Shown: positions 7,590 to 17,193 of the stretch, in pieces
Layout of the letters: each line of letters begins with the position of its first letter
Position numbering within the stretch: position 1 is the stretch's first letter
From: an uncultured Rikenella sp.
GTDB taxonomy: Bacteria; Bacteroidota; Bacteroidia; Bacteroidales; Rikenellaceae
Assembly: GCF_910579375.1 (NCBI RefSeq)
Contig: NZ_CAJTUJ010000022.1
Location: forward strand, 1 to 26,599
DNA length: 26,599 bases
Direction: 5' to 3'
Notes under the pieces: generated by a model
Told to the model about the DNA's origin: nothing
Database searches by the model: none
The model's input: only the letters and a program-made list of their open reading frames with translations
Position numbers and translations under genes: made by a program

Positions 7590-8663
7590 TCAATCGGGCA
7601 AAGTAAAGGTGCAGAGTTGGTACTCCGCCGTCGGGTCGCCGGCAACCACCGTCCGACCGTCGGCCAGCATATCAAAACAGCCGAGCGGACGATCCAACAC
7701 ATAGCTCTTCAGCCAGTTCCCGTCAAAATCGAATACGCGCAACACGCTCATCTTATTCTCCTCTGCCGACTCGGCCTCGTCCTCTTCGCTCTGCCGCTCA
7801 TACCGATACAGGGCGTAAATCCGGTCGCCGACGATTTTCAAATCCCGATACCCCTTTTTGAGCCCGAAGATGAAAGACTGCCCGTCGCGCTTCACCTCCG
7901 GCGGCCCGTCCGGCCCGCGAACCACGCGATTCCGGGTCGAGTCGCGCAGGTTATAGATTTCGAGCACATCACCCAATTTGGTGCCGAACACGACCGTCTC
8001 GCCCGCCGCAGCCACGGTGGCTTGCCAAAGATAAGGAATCATATTGCCCGGAGCACCGCCCAACTGTTCGACATCTTCCGGCCGGTAAGGTATCGAATAA
8101 TAGCGCCCGACCACACTTCCGAGGCTGTCGATCTGGACGATGCGCCCGGTAGATTCGTCGGAAAAAGACCCGAACACGAATCCGGAGTCTGTCCGACAGA
8201 ACCCGGCTGCCTCTCCGCACTCTTCCGGATAAGGGATCACCCGCGCCGGCAGCCGCTCGCCGCGCACCAAATCGGCCAGTCCATAGACGAACATTCGGGG
8301 AGCCACCATGGTAAATACCCGCACGCTATCGTCATCAACGACATAGCCGGATATCCCGAGCGTCTCGTTGGGCCCTTTCCCCCGGCTGACGAACCGACAC
8401 AGCGGCCGCAAGGCCGGATAGCTATAGAGCTGCACCAATGCGTCGGCCTGACCGGCGCGCCCGTAATCGACCAAAAAGAGCAAGGAGTCCCGCACGGTCA
8501 CCGAACCGATGTATCCGAGCATCAGGGTATCGCCGGGCAGCGGCTCCACGTGCACAGCCACTTCGGGCACCTCCCGCCCCGCCGGAGAGGTTCCTCCGCC
8601 GCATGAAACGAATCCGCCCAGCAACGCTGCCGTGCAAAGAAAAGCGACCGCATGTATTTTCAT
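7590..8663 (-). CDS. 6-bladed beta-propeller lipoprotein (TolB-like)
   Basis: This is a predicted outer-membrane or periplasmic lipoprotein of 357 residues. A short hydrophobic signal (residues 1-20) is followed by a lipobox ending at Cys21 (FVSC), then a Gly/Ser linker. The rest resembles the Bacteroidales 6-bladed propeller lipoproteins (BF3164/TolB-like): early GYIGSVTVRDSLLFLVDYG, a central SRGKGPNE motif typical of these proteins, repeated short beta-strand stretches, and a C-terminal VFDFDGNWLKSYVLDRPLGCF. The function of this family is not established. It stands alone between rpsJ and rplC with its own terminator and a likely promoter, so it looks inserted into the ribosomal cluster rather than part of it. 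Confidence 0.8.
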   Translation of the reverse strand: MKIHAVAFLCTAALLGGFVSCGGGTSPAGREVPEVAVHVEPLPGDTLMLGYIGSVTVRDSLLFLVDYGRAGQADALVQLYSYPALRPLCRFVSRGKGPNETLGISGYVVDDDSVRVFTMVAPRMFVYGLADLVRGERLPARVIPYPEECGEAAGFCRTDSGFVFGSFSDESTGRIVQIDSLGSVVGRYYSIPYRPEDVEQLGGAPGNMIPYLWQATVAAAGETVVFGTKLGDVLEIYNLRDSTRNRVVRGPDGPPEVKRDGQSFIFGLKKGYRDLKIVGDRIYALYRYERQSEEDEAESAEENKMSVLRVFDFDGNWLKSYVLDRPLGCFDMLADGRTVVAGDPTAEYQLCTFTLPD

Positions 8664-8684
8664 AGCAATAAGTGTTTCCTATGA

Positions 8685-8692
8685 CAAATTTA
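8685..8692 (-). promoter_or_regulatory. Possible -7 element for the lipoprotein gene
   Basis: TAAATTTG on the minus strand fits the TAnnTTTG consensus and lies 22 nt before the lipoprotein ATG. I see no TTTG at the ideal 19-nt spacing upstream, so this is a partial match only. Confidence 0.45.
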
Positions 8693-8729
8693 ACTTCTTT
8701 TTCAGATAAATATCCACTCCCCTCGCAAC

Positions 8730-8780
8730 AAAAATTCGGAAGCGTTCCCTCTTCAAAATCTCAAGGAGAACGCTTCCGAA
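8730..8780 (-). terminator. Terminator after rpsJ
   Basis: A perfect 13-bp stem (8735-8747 with 8768-8780) encloses a 20-nt loop. On the minus strand the stem is followed by TTTTTG (8730-8734). It ends the rpsL-rpsG-fusA-rpsJ transcript 36 nt after the rpsJ stop, so rpsJ is cut off from rplC. Confidence 0.85.
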
Positions 8781-8815
8781 CAACATTGTAGACGAATCTT
8801 ATCGATCTAAAATCC

Positions 8816-9121
8816 TCAGACTTTAATCTCAACCTCTACCCCGCTCGGGAGTTCGAGTTTCATCAAGGCGTCGATGGTCTTGGAGGTCGAGCTGTAGATG
8901 TCCAGAATCCGCTTAAACGTAGAGAGCTGGAACTGTTCGCGCGACTTCTTGTTGACGAAAGTCGACCGATTGATGGTGAAGATCTTTTTGTTGGTAGGCA
9001 GCGGAATCGGCCCGCTGACCACAGCTCCGGTCGATTTCACCGTCTTGACGATCTTTTCGGCAGACTTGTCCACCAGATTGTGATCGTAGGATTTGAGTTT
9101 TATTCTGATTTTCTGGCTCAT
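8816..9121 (-). CDS. rpsJ: 30S ribosomal protein S10
   Basis: S10 is a 30S head protein that also acts in transcription antitermination as NusE. The 101-residue product begins [20 protein letters not shown], contains [30 protein letters not shown] near residues 35-64, and ends with [16 protein letters not shown]. All are diagnostic. Its ATG overlaps the fusA stop (TAATG at 9119-9123), so translation is coupled to EF-G. In most bacteria S10 leads straight into rplC. Here a terminator and a lipoprotein gene intervene. Confidence 0.98.
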   Translation of the reverse strand: MSQKIRIKLKSYDHNLVDKSAEKIVKTVKSTGAVVSGPIPLPTNKKIFTINRSTFVNKKSREQFQLSTFKRILDIYSSTSKTIDALMKLELPSGVEVEIKV

Positions 9122-11238
9122 TATTCGTCTTCGTTTTTGAATTTACCACTTGCTTTTTCGATGATCTCCTTGGAGACGTTGTTCGGCACGGCTTCGAAGT
9201 GCGAGAATTCCATCGAACTGGTCGCACGACCCGACGAAATCGTCCGCAGTACAGTCACATAGCCGAACATCTCTGCCAGCGGCACTTTCGCCTTGACCAC
9301 CCGGGCATTCCCTTTGGATTCCATCCCGGAGATCTGGCCGCGCCGTTTATTGAGGTCGCCGATGATATCCCCCATGTTTTCTTCCGGGGTAACGACTTCG
9401 ACCGCCATAATCGGCTCCATAATCACCGGATTGGCCTTGATGGCCGCATGCCGGAACCCGTTCCGGGCACAGATTTCGAACGACAAGGCATCCGAGTCGA
9501 CCGGGTGGAACGAACCGTCTTTCAAGGTCACCTTCATGGCGTCGATCGGATAGCCGGCCAAAGCGCCGTTTTCCATCGCCGAAGCGAACCCTTTCTGCAC
9601 AGCCGGAATAAATTCCTTGGGAATGTTCCCCCCTTTGACCACGTCGACGAATTCCAGACCGACCACTTCTTTGCTCGAAGCCGGCCCGATTTCGAAGATG
9701 ATGTCGGCGAACTTACCGCGCCCCCCGGTCTGTTTCTTGAACACTTCGCGGTGTTCGAACGTCCCGGTCAACGCTTCCTTGTAGTTCACCTGCGGGGCGC
9801 CCTGGTTGATTTCGACGCCGAATTCGCGTTTCAAGCGGTCGACGATGATTTCCAGGTGCAATTCCCCCATCCCCGAGATGACGGTCTGTCCGGAGTCTTC
9901 ATCCGTCTTAACCGTAAAGGTCGGGTCTTCTTCAGCCAGTTTCCCCAGCCCTACCCCGAGTTTATCGAGGTCTTTCTGGGTTTTGGGTTCGATGGCGAGC
10001 CCGATCACCGGTTCCGGGAAGGTCATGGATTCGAGCACGATCGGGTGGTTTTCGTCGCACAAGGTATCCCCGGTACGCACATCCTTGAACCCTACCGCCG
10101 CAGCAATATCCCCAGCCCCGACGAATTCGATCGGGTTCTGTTTATTGGCGTGCATCTGGTAGATACGCGAGATGCGTTCCTTCTTCCCTGAACGAGAGTT
10201 GAACGTGTACGAACCAGCATCCAATTTCCCCGAATATACGCGGATAAATCCGAGACGTCCCACGAACGGGTCGGTTGCAATCTTGAAGGCCAAAGCACAG
10301 AACGGATCGGCTTCACTCGGATGGCGTTTGGTCTCTTCGTCCGTCCGCGGGTCGGTCCCTACGATAGCCTCTACATCGAGCGGCGACGGCAGGTATGCGA
10401 CGATCGAGTCCAGCAAGAGCTGCACCCCCTTGTTCTTGAACGACGAACCGCAGAGCATCGGCACGACGCTCATATTAATGGTCGCTTTCCGCAAAGCCAC
10501 GATAATTTCTTCCGGCGTAATGGCATCGGGATCTTCGAAGAATTTCTCCATCAAAGCGTCGTCCGACGCCGCCACTTCCTCGATGAGCTTAGCCCGCGCA
10601 GCAGCAGCCTCAGCCTTCAAGTTTTCCGGAATCTCTTCGATGTGGTAATTGTCCCGCACGGTCTTGTCATCGAAATAGACGTACGCCCGGTTGTATACCA
10701 AGTCGATCACTCCGGTAAACTTATCTTCGGCCCCGATCGGCAGCACCACCGGCACGGCATTGGCCCCGAGCCGTTCGTGCACCTGAGCGCAAACCCCGGC
10801 AAAATCGGCCCCGGTCCGGTCCATTTTATTAACATATCCGATCCTGGGCACATTATATTTGTCCGCCTGCCGCCACACGGTTTCGGACTGCGGCTCAACG
10901 CCCCCCACCGCGCAGAACGTAGCCACCGCTCCGTCCAGCACCCGCAGCGAGCGTTCCACTTCGACGGTGAAGTCGACGTGGCCCGGGGTGTCGATAATGT
11001 TGATCTGATAGGTGTTGTCTTTGTAGTTCCAGAAAGCGGTCGTAGCGGCCGACGTAATGGTAATCCCGCGCTCCTGTTCCTGCACCATCCAGTCCATGGT
11101 CGCCCCCCCCTCGTGAACTTCCCCGATTTTGTGTGTTTTCCCGGTGTAGAACAGGATACGTTCCGAAGTGGTAGTCTTGCCCGCGTCGATGTGGGCCATG
11201 ATACCGATATTCCTGGTGAATTTAAGGTCTCTTGCCAT
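9121..11238 (-). CDS. fusA: Translation elongation factor G
   Basis: EF-G is the GTPase that drives ribosomal translocation and, with RRF, recycles ribosomes. The 705-residue product is full length. The G1 motif AHIDAGKT is at residues 15-22, followed by RGITIT (G2), DTPGHVDF (G3) and NKMD (G4). The C-terminal domain IV and V segments (for example [21 protein letters not shown] GELHLEI and [16 protein letters not shown]) are present. It lies in the str operon between rpsG (27-nt gap) and rpsJ (one-base overlap). No tuf gene follows. The sequence gives no sign of the divergent EF-G2 type. Confidence 0.98.
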   Translation of the reverse strand: MARDLKFTRNIGIMAHIDAGKTTTSERILFYTGKTHKIGEVHEGGATMDWMVQEQERGITITSAATTAFWNYKDNTYQINIIDTPGHVDFTVEVERSLRVLDGAVATFCAVGGVEPQSETVWRQADKYNVPRIGYVNKMDRTGADFAGVCAQVHERLGANAVPVVLPIGAEDKFTGVIDLVYNRAYVYFDDKTVRDNYHIEEIPENLKAEAAAARAKLIEEVAASDDALMEKFFEDPDAITPEEIIVALRKATINMSVVPMLCGSSFKNKGVQLLLDSIVAYLPSPLDVEAIVGTDPRTDEETKRHPSEADPFCALAFKIATDPFVGRLGFIRVYSGKLDAGSYTFNSRSGKKERISRIYQMHANKQNPIEFVGAGDIAAAVGFKDVRTGDTLCDENHPIVLESMTFPEPVIGLAIEPKTQKDLDKLGVGLGKLAEEDPTFTVKTDEDSGQTVISGMGELHLEIIVDRLKREFGVEINQGAPQVNYKEALTGTFEHREVFKKQTGGRGKFADIIFEIGPASSKEVVGLEFVDVVKGGNIPKEFIPAVQKGFASAMENGALAGYPIDAMKVTLKDGSFHPVDSDALSFEICARNGFRHAAIKANPVIMEPIMAVEVVTPEENMGDIIGDLNKRRGQISGMESKGNARVVKAKVPLAEMFGYVTVLRTISSGRATSSMEFSHFEAVPNNVSKEIIEKASGKFKNEDE

Positions 11239-11265
11239 AAATTATTGTCCCTGTAATAGTTCCGG

Positions 11266-11742
11266 TTAGAATCTGAAGTGTGCGAACGCCTTATTGGCTT
11301 CCGCCATCCGGTGCATCTCTTCCTTGCGTTTGAATGCGCCGCCTTCTTCATTATATGCCGCCATGATCTCTGCGGCGAGTTTTTCTGCCATCGACCGGCC
11401 GGCGCGTTTGCGCGCGAACTGCAACATGTGGCGAATACTAATGGCCACTTTGCGTTCCGGTCGAACTTCCATCGGTACCTGGAAGGTAGCCCCGCCGACA
11501 CGCCGAGATTTGACTTCGACCTGCGGGGTGATGTTTTCGAGCGCTTTTTTCCAAATTTCCAAAGGAGCCTTTTCCGTGTCCTTCATCTTCTCGCCTACGA
11601 TATCTATGGCGTCATAGAAAATACCGTATGCAATACTCTTCTTACCGTCTAACATCAGGCTATTGACGAACCGCGTTACCTGGGTGTCGCCAAACTTGGG
11701 GTCAGGAAGTAGAATTCGCTTTTTAGGCTTCGCTTTTCTCAT
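11266..11742 (-). CDS. rpsG: 30S ribosomal protein S7
   Basis: S7 nucleates assembly of the 30S head and, in E. coli, represses the str operon. The 158-residue product has [19 protein letters not shown] at its start, [18 protein letters not shown] near residues 22-39, [21 protein letters not shown] near 78-98 and a C-terminal [16 protein letters not shown]. Length is typical for Bacteroidetes. The 114-nt gap from rpsL is the widest inside this operon and could host S7 binding. No such site is proven. Confidence 0.98.
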   Translation of the reverse strand: MRKAKPKKRILLPDPKFGDTQVTRFVNSLMLDGKKSIAYGIFYDAIDIVGEKMKDTEKAPLEIWKKALENITPQVEVKSRRVGGATFQVPMEVRPERKVAISIRHMLQFARKRAGRSMAEKLAAEIMAAYNEEGGAFKRKEEMHRMAEANKAFAHFRF

Positions 11743-11856
11743 TTTTCTTTTTGTTTCGCCGCGCGAAGCGGTCGGTTGTCCGCGAGGGGTTCCGTCCGGG
11801 GATCGGCGACTGATGAAATTAGTTTGGTTGTGTGTGTGTTCTGTTCTTAGAACGGA
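11743..11856 (-). promoter_or_regulatory. rpsL-rpsG intercistronic region
   Basis: These 114 nt are long for this operon. On the minus strand they include a short GTTCT-A-AGAAC inverted repeat, an ACACACACAC run and a GC-rich inverted repeat before an A-rich stretch ahead of the rpsG ATG. In E. coli the S12-S7 spacer is the S7 repressor target. Only the position is shared here, so a regulatory role is inferred. Confidence 0.3.
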
Positions 11857-12246
11857 CTATTTCTTAGCCGCTCCCGCTTTCGGGCGTTTGGTTCCGTATT
11901 TTGAACGGCGTTGGTTCCGCCCGTCGACTCCGGCCGCGTCGAGTGTCCCGCGAACGAGGTGATAACGTACCCCCGGCAGGTCTTTCACACGACCGCCGCG
12001 CACGAGCACGATGGAGTGTTCCTGCAAGTTGTGCCCTTCGCCCGGGATGTAGGCATTGACCTCTTTCCCGTTGGTCAACCGCACACGAGCGACTTTACGC
12101 ATCGCCGAGTTCGGTTTCTTCGGCGTGGTGGTGTAGACACGCACGCACACGCCGCGACGCTGCGGACAAGCCTCCAAAGCCGGAGCTTTGCTCTTGAACG
12201 CCACGTCTTTCCTTCCTTTACGTACTAACTGTTGGATAGTTGGCAT
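11857..12246 (-). CDS. rpsL: 30S ribosomal protein S12
   Basis: S12 is part of the decoding centre and controls translational accuracy. The 129-residue product starts [13 protein letters not shown] and has [16 protein letters not shown] near residues 40-55, with lysine at the position where streptomycin-resistance changes usually occur (K43). The second hot-spot lysine lies in [13 protein letters not shown] and is also wild type. The tail from about 118 on ([15 protein letters not shown]) is slightly longer than in E. coli. It is the first gene of the str operon, downstream of a good promoter. Confidence 0.98.
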   Translation of the reverse strand: MPTIQQLVRKGRKDVAFKSKAPALEACPQRRGVCVRVYTTTPKKPNSAMRKVARVRLTNGKEVNAYIPGEGHNLQEHSIVLVRGGRVKDLPGVRYHLVRGTLDAAGVDGRNQRRSKYGTKRPKAGAAKK

Positions 12247-12293
12247 TTTGTCGTTTCTCTTTGTTTTTTAAAAAATTACACAAAATCGGTCTG

Positions 12294-12324
12294 CAAAGAT
12301 ACGCACTGTTTTTTGATTTTCAAT
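12294..12324 (-). promoter_or_regulatory. Promoter of the rpsL-rpsJ operon
   Basis: On the minus strand ATTG (12321-12324) is followed by 19 nt and TATCTTTG (12294-12301). This fits the Bacteroidetes consensus with one mismatch in the -33 box. The -7 box is identical to that of the rplC promoter, including the following CAG. The leader to the rpsL ATG is about 40-45 nt. Confidence 0.8.
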
Positions 12325-12418
12325 ACATTCATCGGAATGAGCGTGCGATTTTTTCGTCGACCGATCGAATCGGAAAGCCCGAAATGGAGAGAAATCGAGC
12401 ATTCCCAGCCTGCGCAGG

Positions 12419-14221
12419 TCAGCCTCGACCGCGATAGATCACGGCCATTTCGCACGCGGCGCACCGGAATGCGAGCTCCAGCCGCACGCCGTTGTTCACC
12501 AGAAAAAGCCGGCGCCCCTGCTCCTCCGGATGCTCTTTCAGACAAAGTCCCAGCTCGCGCCGGATGCAGTACGGCGTCCGCATCACTTCGCGCCCCGTCA
12601 GTTCCGGATCGGTCTGCACCTCCAGCGCCTTTTCCACCGCCTCGAATCCCGCCTCGCGATAGAACCGTTCGGCCACGGCGTTGGCGATATTGGCCCGGAA
12701 ATCCCGTTCGAGCCCCGGCGGCACGACCGGCGGGGTCGCAGGCCGCACGTAAGGTTCCGGCCGCCGATAAGCCTTCTGCCGGGCCGCCAGAAGCGCTGCG
12801 AGCAGCTCCCGCCGCAAGGCGTTCAGCCCGGCCGCCGGAACGAACGGCAACTCGCCCTCCCGCGCCACCTCCACGCGCGAGATTTCGAAAATCGTCCCGC
12901 CCCCCTTTGAAAACGCCTGCCGGATATTCCGTTCCGCCAGCTCCCGATTCGAGGCCGGTTCGTATCCGTCGGGCAGCGAAACGGCCGCCGAAATCCCCGT
13001 CTCGTCCTCCGCCGAGATCACGGGAGGCGCAAATCGGACAACGGTCGCCAGCCGCCGCACGGCCGAAGGATGAAACGTCCGGTCGAGGTTCCGGAACACC
13101 TCCGTCCCCGCCGCCAGCTCGACCGCCTTGTTCAGTACGAGCCGACTCCCCTCGGCCCGGTTCACCGAACACCCCTCCAACAGCCCGGCAGGAGTCCGGA
13201 AGCAGAGCCCGTCTCCGTTGTGAATCGCCACGTCCGGCCTCAACTTCAAGGTTAGAACCGCCCCGTCGCTCCGGGAGACGACGCCGACCGACTCGCCCAC
13301 CGACCGGGCTTCCGGAGCTGCGACACCGGCCTGTTTGGCGTCGAAAAAATAGGTGGTGAAGCCCCGCGAAAAGCTCTTCCCGGGGTTGGGCTCGAAATCG
13401 CACGTCACGCGCCCCGCCGAAATCCGCCCGACCCCCAACGCCTCCAGCCGCCGGTGGTAATAAGCGGTATTATTGACCACATAATCGGCCTCTTTGAGCC
13501 GCCCTTCGATCTTGAGCGAACAGACACCGGCACCGATCAGGTCGTCGAGCCGCCCGCCGAGCGACATATCCCGCACCGACAGCAAAGCCCGATCGCGCAC
13601 CAGCCGCTCGCCCCGATCGTCATACAGGTCGTATCGCGCGCGACACGGTTGGGCGCAGCCGCCCCGGTTGCCTCCCCGTCCGCACAAGGCGTGTCCCAGG
13701 TAGCACTGTCCGCTGTACGAGACGCAGATGGCCCCGTGCACGAACGCCTCCAGTTCGACCTCCTCGGGCAGGGCGGCCCGGATGGCCCGGATCTGCGCCA
13801 GCGAAGCCCCCCGCTCCAGCACGATGCGCGAAAAACCGGCCTCGGCGAGAAAGAGCGCCCGTTCCGGCGTCAGGTTGAAGGTCTGCGTCGAGGCATGCAA
13901 CGCCACGGGCGGCAGATCCATCCGCAGAAATGCCATGTCCTGTACGATCAGCGCATCGACCCCGGCCTCGCAGGCCGCCCAGGCGGTGTCCCGTGCCGCC
14001 GAAAGTTCGTCGTCGAACAGCAGGGTGTTCATCGTCAGGTAGACCCGCGCGCCGAAGCCGTGGGCATACTCCGCCAGCCCGGCGATATCGCTCATGGCGT
14101 TCCCCGCAGCCACCCGCGCGCCGAACCGCTCGGCACCGATATAGACAGCATCGGCTCCGGCATCGATGGCCGCCCGACCGATAGCGGCCGTTCCGGCCGG
14201 AGCCAGCAATTCGACTTCCAT
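12419..14221 (-). CDS. Peptidase U32 family protein (RlhA-like)
   Basis: Members of this family are Fe-S proteins that modify RNA. E. coli RlhA hydroxylates 23S rRNA and TrhP acts on tRNA wobble uridine; older annotations say collagenase-like protease. The 600-residue product has an N-terminal TIM-barrel start (MEVELLAPAGTAAIGRAAIDAGADAVYIG), the U32 signature EAFVHGAICVSYSGQC at about 158-173, and candidate cluster cysteines C166, C173, C189 and C193. It also has a long C-terminal half with further cysteines (CIRRELGLC, CAAC). The length is nearer RlhA than the roughly 450-residue TrhP. It starts 10 nt after the M16 peptidase gene, so they share a transcript. Confidence 0.85.
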   Translation of the reverse strand: MEVELLAPAGTAAIGRAAIDAGADAVYIGAERFGARVAAGNAMSDIAGLAEYAHGFGARVYLTMNTLLFDDELSAARDTAWAACEAGVDALIVQDMAFLRMDLPPVALHASTQTFNLTPERALFLAEAGFSRIVLERGASLAQIRAIRAALPEEVELEAFVHGAICVSYSGQCYLGHALCGRGGNRGGCAQPCRARYDLYDDRGERLVRDRALLSVRDMSLGGRLDDLIGAGVCSLKIEGRLKEADYVVNNTAYYHRRLEALGVGRISAGRVTCDFEPNPGKSFSRGFTTYFFDAKQAGVAAPEARSVGESVGVVSRSDGAVLTLKLRPDVAIHNGDGLCFRTPAGLLEGCSVNRAEGSRLVLNKAVELAAGTEVFRNLDRTFHPSAVRRLATVVRFAPPVISAEDETGISAAVSLPDGYEPASNRELAERNIRQAFSKGGGTIFEISRVEVAREGELPFVPAAGLNALRRELLAALLAARQKAYRRPEPYVRPATPPVVPPGLERDFRANIANAVAERFYREAGFEAVEKALEVQTDPELTGREVMRTPYCIRRELGLCLKEHPEEQGRRLFLVNNGVRLELAFRCAACEMAVIYRGRG

Positions 14222-14231
14222 AAATACCGAT

Positions 14232-17075
14232 TTACTCTTCGCGCGGCTCCTCCGGCAGCTGCACCACGGTGCAGACGTTGCCCTGTCCGAAAGCCGCCGC
14301 AGCCGCGGCCCGCACCGATTCCGACGTCAAAGCCTGCACCGCCGCCTCGTAGCCGTCGTAACGATTGTTGTCGTTCAGGTACCAGCTGGTCAGGTAGCCG
14401 AGCCACGTCCCGTTATGAATCAATCCGTCGCGATGCCGCTTGAGGAAGAACTCCTTCGTCCGGGTCAGCTCGTCAGCCGTAACCCCCTCGGTCACCAAGG
14501 CCCGAATCTCCTCGCCGACCAGCGGCAATAGCTCGCCGATTTTGGCCGTGTCGGTCTCGAAGAAAATCTGGTAGGCAAAACGCGGCAGCGGCTCTTTCTG
14601 GTAGGTCAGCGAGACGCCCACCCCATAGGTTCCGCCACGCTCCTCGCGAATCTTCCGGGTGTAGCGCATCTCCAGCATATAACGGATCGCCTCCAACTCG
14701 ATGCTCCGCGCCAGGGTGTAAGGCAGCGCGCCGGAATAGAGCTCGACGGCGGTCACCTTCGGACTTTCGAGCGGCGTCTTATACATATTCTGCACGACGC
14801 CCGGCACCGGCACCACGACATGCCGTCCCCATCGCGGCGCCTTCCCGCGTTTCGCAGGCAGCGAACCGAGATACTTCTCGGCCAGAGGCCTCAACGAGTC
14901 GGCCGCGATGTTCCCCACGAAGACGAAGGTCATCCCGTCGGCATTGGAGAAGAAATGCCGGTAGAGTTGTTCGGTACGCTCCAGCGAAACGGTGTCCAGC
15001 ACCTTCGCACTCATCAGCATGAAGGTGCGCGGATTGTGCCCGTAGACGGTCTGGAACAAGCTGTCCTGCAAGATGTAGTTCGGATTCTGCGTCACGCCGG
15101 GCAGCATCGAACGGTAGCGATCCATCATCACGTTCCAGTCGCTGCGTTCGAACCTCGGCGCAGTGTAGTAGAGGTATACGAGTTGCAGCATCGTCTCGAC
15201 ATCCCGAGGCGAGCAGCTCCCGCCGAATCCCTGGGACAACGACCCCACGGAAGGCATCGCCCCGGCCCTGCGCCCCGCCAGATACCGGTCCAGCTCGGTG
15301 CGCGAGAAGTTCCCCACGCCCGTCGTCCCCAGATAAGAGGGCAGCATCCCGAGGTTATAGAGGTCGGTCACCTCTTCGACCGTGGTCGTCCCGCCGCGCT
15401 GGAAAGCGTTCATCTGCACCTCGTCGGCTTTCAACTGCGTCGGTTTGACCACCACCCGCACGCCGTTCTTCAGCGTCCAAACCGTCGAGCCGAACCTCCC
15501 GGCCGTCGTTTTCACCACCGGAGCCCCCGGCAAAGCCGAGGCGTCCATCAGTTCGTTCGCCGCTGCCACCTCTTCATAGGCATCGAAAGCGATGTTTTTC
15601 ACCCGGTCGATCACCTCCCTCACCTCCGCCTCGGTCGGCAGGGGGTGTTTCTCGTCCTCGCGCATCGAGATCAGCACCGCGCTGTTGCGGTCGCGCACCC
15701 ACTCCGCCGTCACGCGATTCACATCCTCCAGCGAAATAGCGTCGAGAATCCGCCGGGTGATCGCCAAATCCTGCTCCGGAGTCAGGTAAGGTTCGCCGCT
15801 CTCGAAATGGCGCATATATTCCGAGACGAACTCGCCGTTTTTGCGATCGTTCCGGTTCTCGAAATAGCTCTCGGTCTGACGCATGGTTTCCAGTTTGACC
15901 CGATCCAGCTCCGACGCGACGAAACCGTTGGCCCGCACCCGGCAGAGCTCGGTGTACAAGGCTTCGAGGGTGCGCAGCGCCTCGCCGTCGCGCGCCGAAC
16001 CCGCCACGAAAAAGGCATCGAACGGCCGCACGACCGGGGAGTAATTGCACCCCGCACTCCGGAAAGGCGCCCCCTCCTGCCGCGCCAGATCGACGAACCG
16101 GATGCTCAGCATCCGCGCAGCCAGCGAACGGACATACTGGTTCCACAACCGCTCCATCCCGTCGTACCGATCCCGCAAGGGCTCGTCGCGGAAGAGCAGT
16201 TCGACCGACGTACCGGTCAGTTCGGGATCCGAAACGACCGAAACGAGCGGCAGTTCGTTATCCTCGACCGTCACCGTCGCTTTCGGCGTCCGCACGGCGG
16301 CGGCAGGCAGGTCGGCCATCGTCCGCTTCAACCGCTGCTCCATGCTGTCCACGTCGAAATCCCCGACGATGAAGAAAGCCTGCAAGTCGGGCCGGTACCA
16401 CTTCCGGTAGAAATCCCGCAACTCGTCGTAGGCAAACCCCTGAATCACCTCCTGATTGCCGATTACGTTGCGCCGGGCATAGAGCGATCCGTTGAACAGC
16501 ACGGGCGACTGCCGTTCGAACACCCGCCGCCCGGCCGAGTTCCCCTGTCGCCACTCTTCGGTAATCACGCCGCGCTCCTTGTCGATATCGGCGGTGTCGA
16601 GCGTGATCCGCCCGGCCCAGTCATGAAGGATCAGCAAGGCCGAGTCAATGATTCCGTCCCGGGTCAAAGGCACGTCGGTGATCATATACGTGGTCTGCTC
16701 CTGCCCCGTAGCGGCATTGAGGTTCTCGCCGAACCGCACGCCGATCCCCGACAGCCAGTCGATCATCGAGTTGCCCGGAAAGTGCTCCGACCCGTTGAAA
16801 GCCATGTGCTCGAGGAAGTGGGCCAGTCCGTTCTGCGCGTCGGTCTCCTGGATCGCCCCCACCTTGTAGTAGATGTGGAAGTTGGCCCTCCGGGTCGGTT
16901 TGTCGTTGTGTTTGAGGTAATAGGTGATGCCGTTGGGCAGCACGCCGACCCGGACGCTGCTGTCCACAGGCGCCGCCTCGCCGGCCGCGGGCCGCTGGGC
17001 ATACGCCCCGGCCGCCCCGACGACAGCGGCCGTCGCCGCCAAAAGCCGCGCAAAGTTCCGAAACTTGAAATTCAT
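14232..17075 (-). CDS. M16 family zinc metallopeptidase, secreted
   Basis: This is a two-repeat, pitrilysin-like insulinase-family peptidase of 947 residues. An N-terminal signal peptide (about residues 1-26, ending AYAQ) predicts export to the periplasm. The inverted zinc motif HFLEH is at residues 86-90, and the third ligand is probably E166, 76 residues downstream (KERGVITEEW). The second half holds the inactive M16 domain, including a C-terminal REERGGTYGVGVSLTYQKEPLPRF block. Bacteroidetes carry many such proteins, often of unknown substrate. It is upstream of and co-transcribed with the U32-family gene. Confidence 0.93.
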   Translation of the reverse strand: MNFKFRNFARLLAATAAVVGAAGAYAQRPAAGEAAPVDSSVRVGVLPNGITYYLKHNDKPTRRANFHIYYKVGAIQETDAQNGLAHFLEHMAFNGSEHFPGNSMIDWLSGIGVRFGENLNAATGQEQTTYMITDVPLTRDGIIDSALLILHDWAGRITLDTADIDKERGVITEEWRQGNSAGRRVFERQSPVLFNGSLYARRNVIGNQEVIQGFAYDELRDFYRKWYRPDLQAFFIVGDFDVDSMEQRLKRTMADLPAAAVRTPKATVTVEDNELPLVSVVSDPELTGTSVELLFRDEPLRDRYDGMERLWNQYVRSLAARMLSIRFVDLARQEGAPFRSAGCNYSPVVRPFDAFFVAGSARDGEALRTLEALYTELCRVRANGFVASELDRVKLETMRQTESYFENRNDRKNGEFVSEYMRHFESGEPYLTPEQDLAITRRILDAISLEDVNRVTAEWVRDRNSAVLISMREDEKHPLPTEAEVREVIDRVKNIAFDAYEEVAAANELMDASALPGAPVVKTTAGRFGSTVWTLKNGVRVVVKPTQLKADEVQMNAFQRGGTTTVEEVTDLYNLGMLPSYLGTTGVGNFSRTELDRYLAGRRAGAMPSVGSLSQGFGGSCSPRDVETMLQLVYLYYTAPRFERSDWNVMMDRYRSMLPGVTQNPNYILQDSLFQTVYGHNPRTFMLMSAKVLDTVSLERTEQLYRHFFSNADGMTFVFVGNIAADSLRPLAEKYLGSLPAKRGKAPRWGRHVVVPVPGVVQNMYKTPLESPKVTAVELYSGALPYTLARSIELEAIRYMLEMRYTRKIREERGGTYGVGVSLTYQKEPLPRFAYQIFFETDTAKIGELLPLVGEEIRALVTEGVTADELTRTKEFFLKRHRDGLIHNGTWLGYLTSWYLNDNNRYDGYEAAVQALTSESVRAAAAAAFGQGNVCTVVQLPEEPREE

Positions 17076-17193
17076 ATGATAGATACGTTTTGTTTTTAGC
17101 GCACCGGCAAATTCGTCCTAAAATTACTTTTTTTTCTAATTTTACGCTCGGATTTTTCGCTCTTCACCCGAAAGAGCCCCAAAAACATCGATC
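17076..17193. promoter_or_regulatory. Divergent intergenic region with possible promoters
   Basis: This A/T-rich spacer separates the divergent M16 and winged-helix genes. Nearly symmetrical TAATTTTA boxes occur on the plus strand (17137-17144) and on the minus strand (17119-17126), each one base off TAnnTTTG. No TTTG lies at the ideal spacing for either, so these are weak candidates. Confidence 0.35.

Noticed and set aside
11743..11856. A separate promoter for rpsG-fusA-rpsJ
   Set aside because: No TAnnTTTG with a spaced TTTG was found on the minus strand, so I list the region only as a possible regulatory spacer.
12276..13403. Long reading frames antisense to or out of frame with the U32-family gene
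   Set aside because: They are by-products of the high GC content. The U32 frame has the family signature and cysteine motifs, and the others have none.
14820..17099. A 759-codon plus-strand frame opposite the M16 peptidase
   Set aside because: It is very rich in Arg, His and Pro with no recognisable domain, while the minus-strand frame has the complete M16 zinc site and signal peptide.
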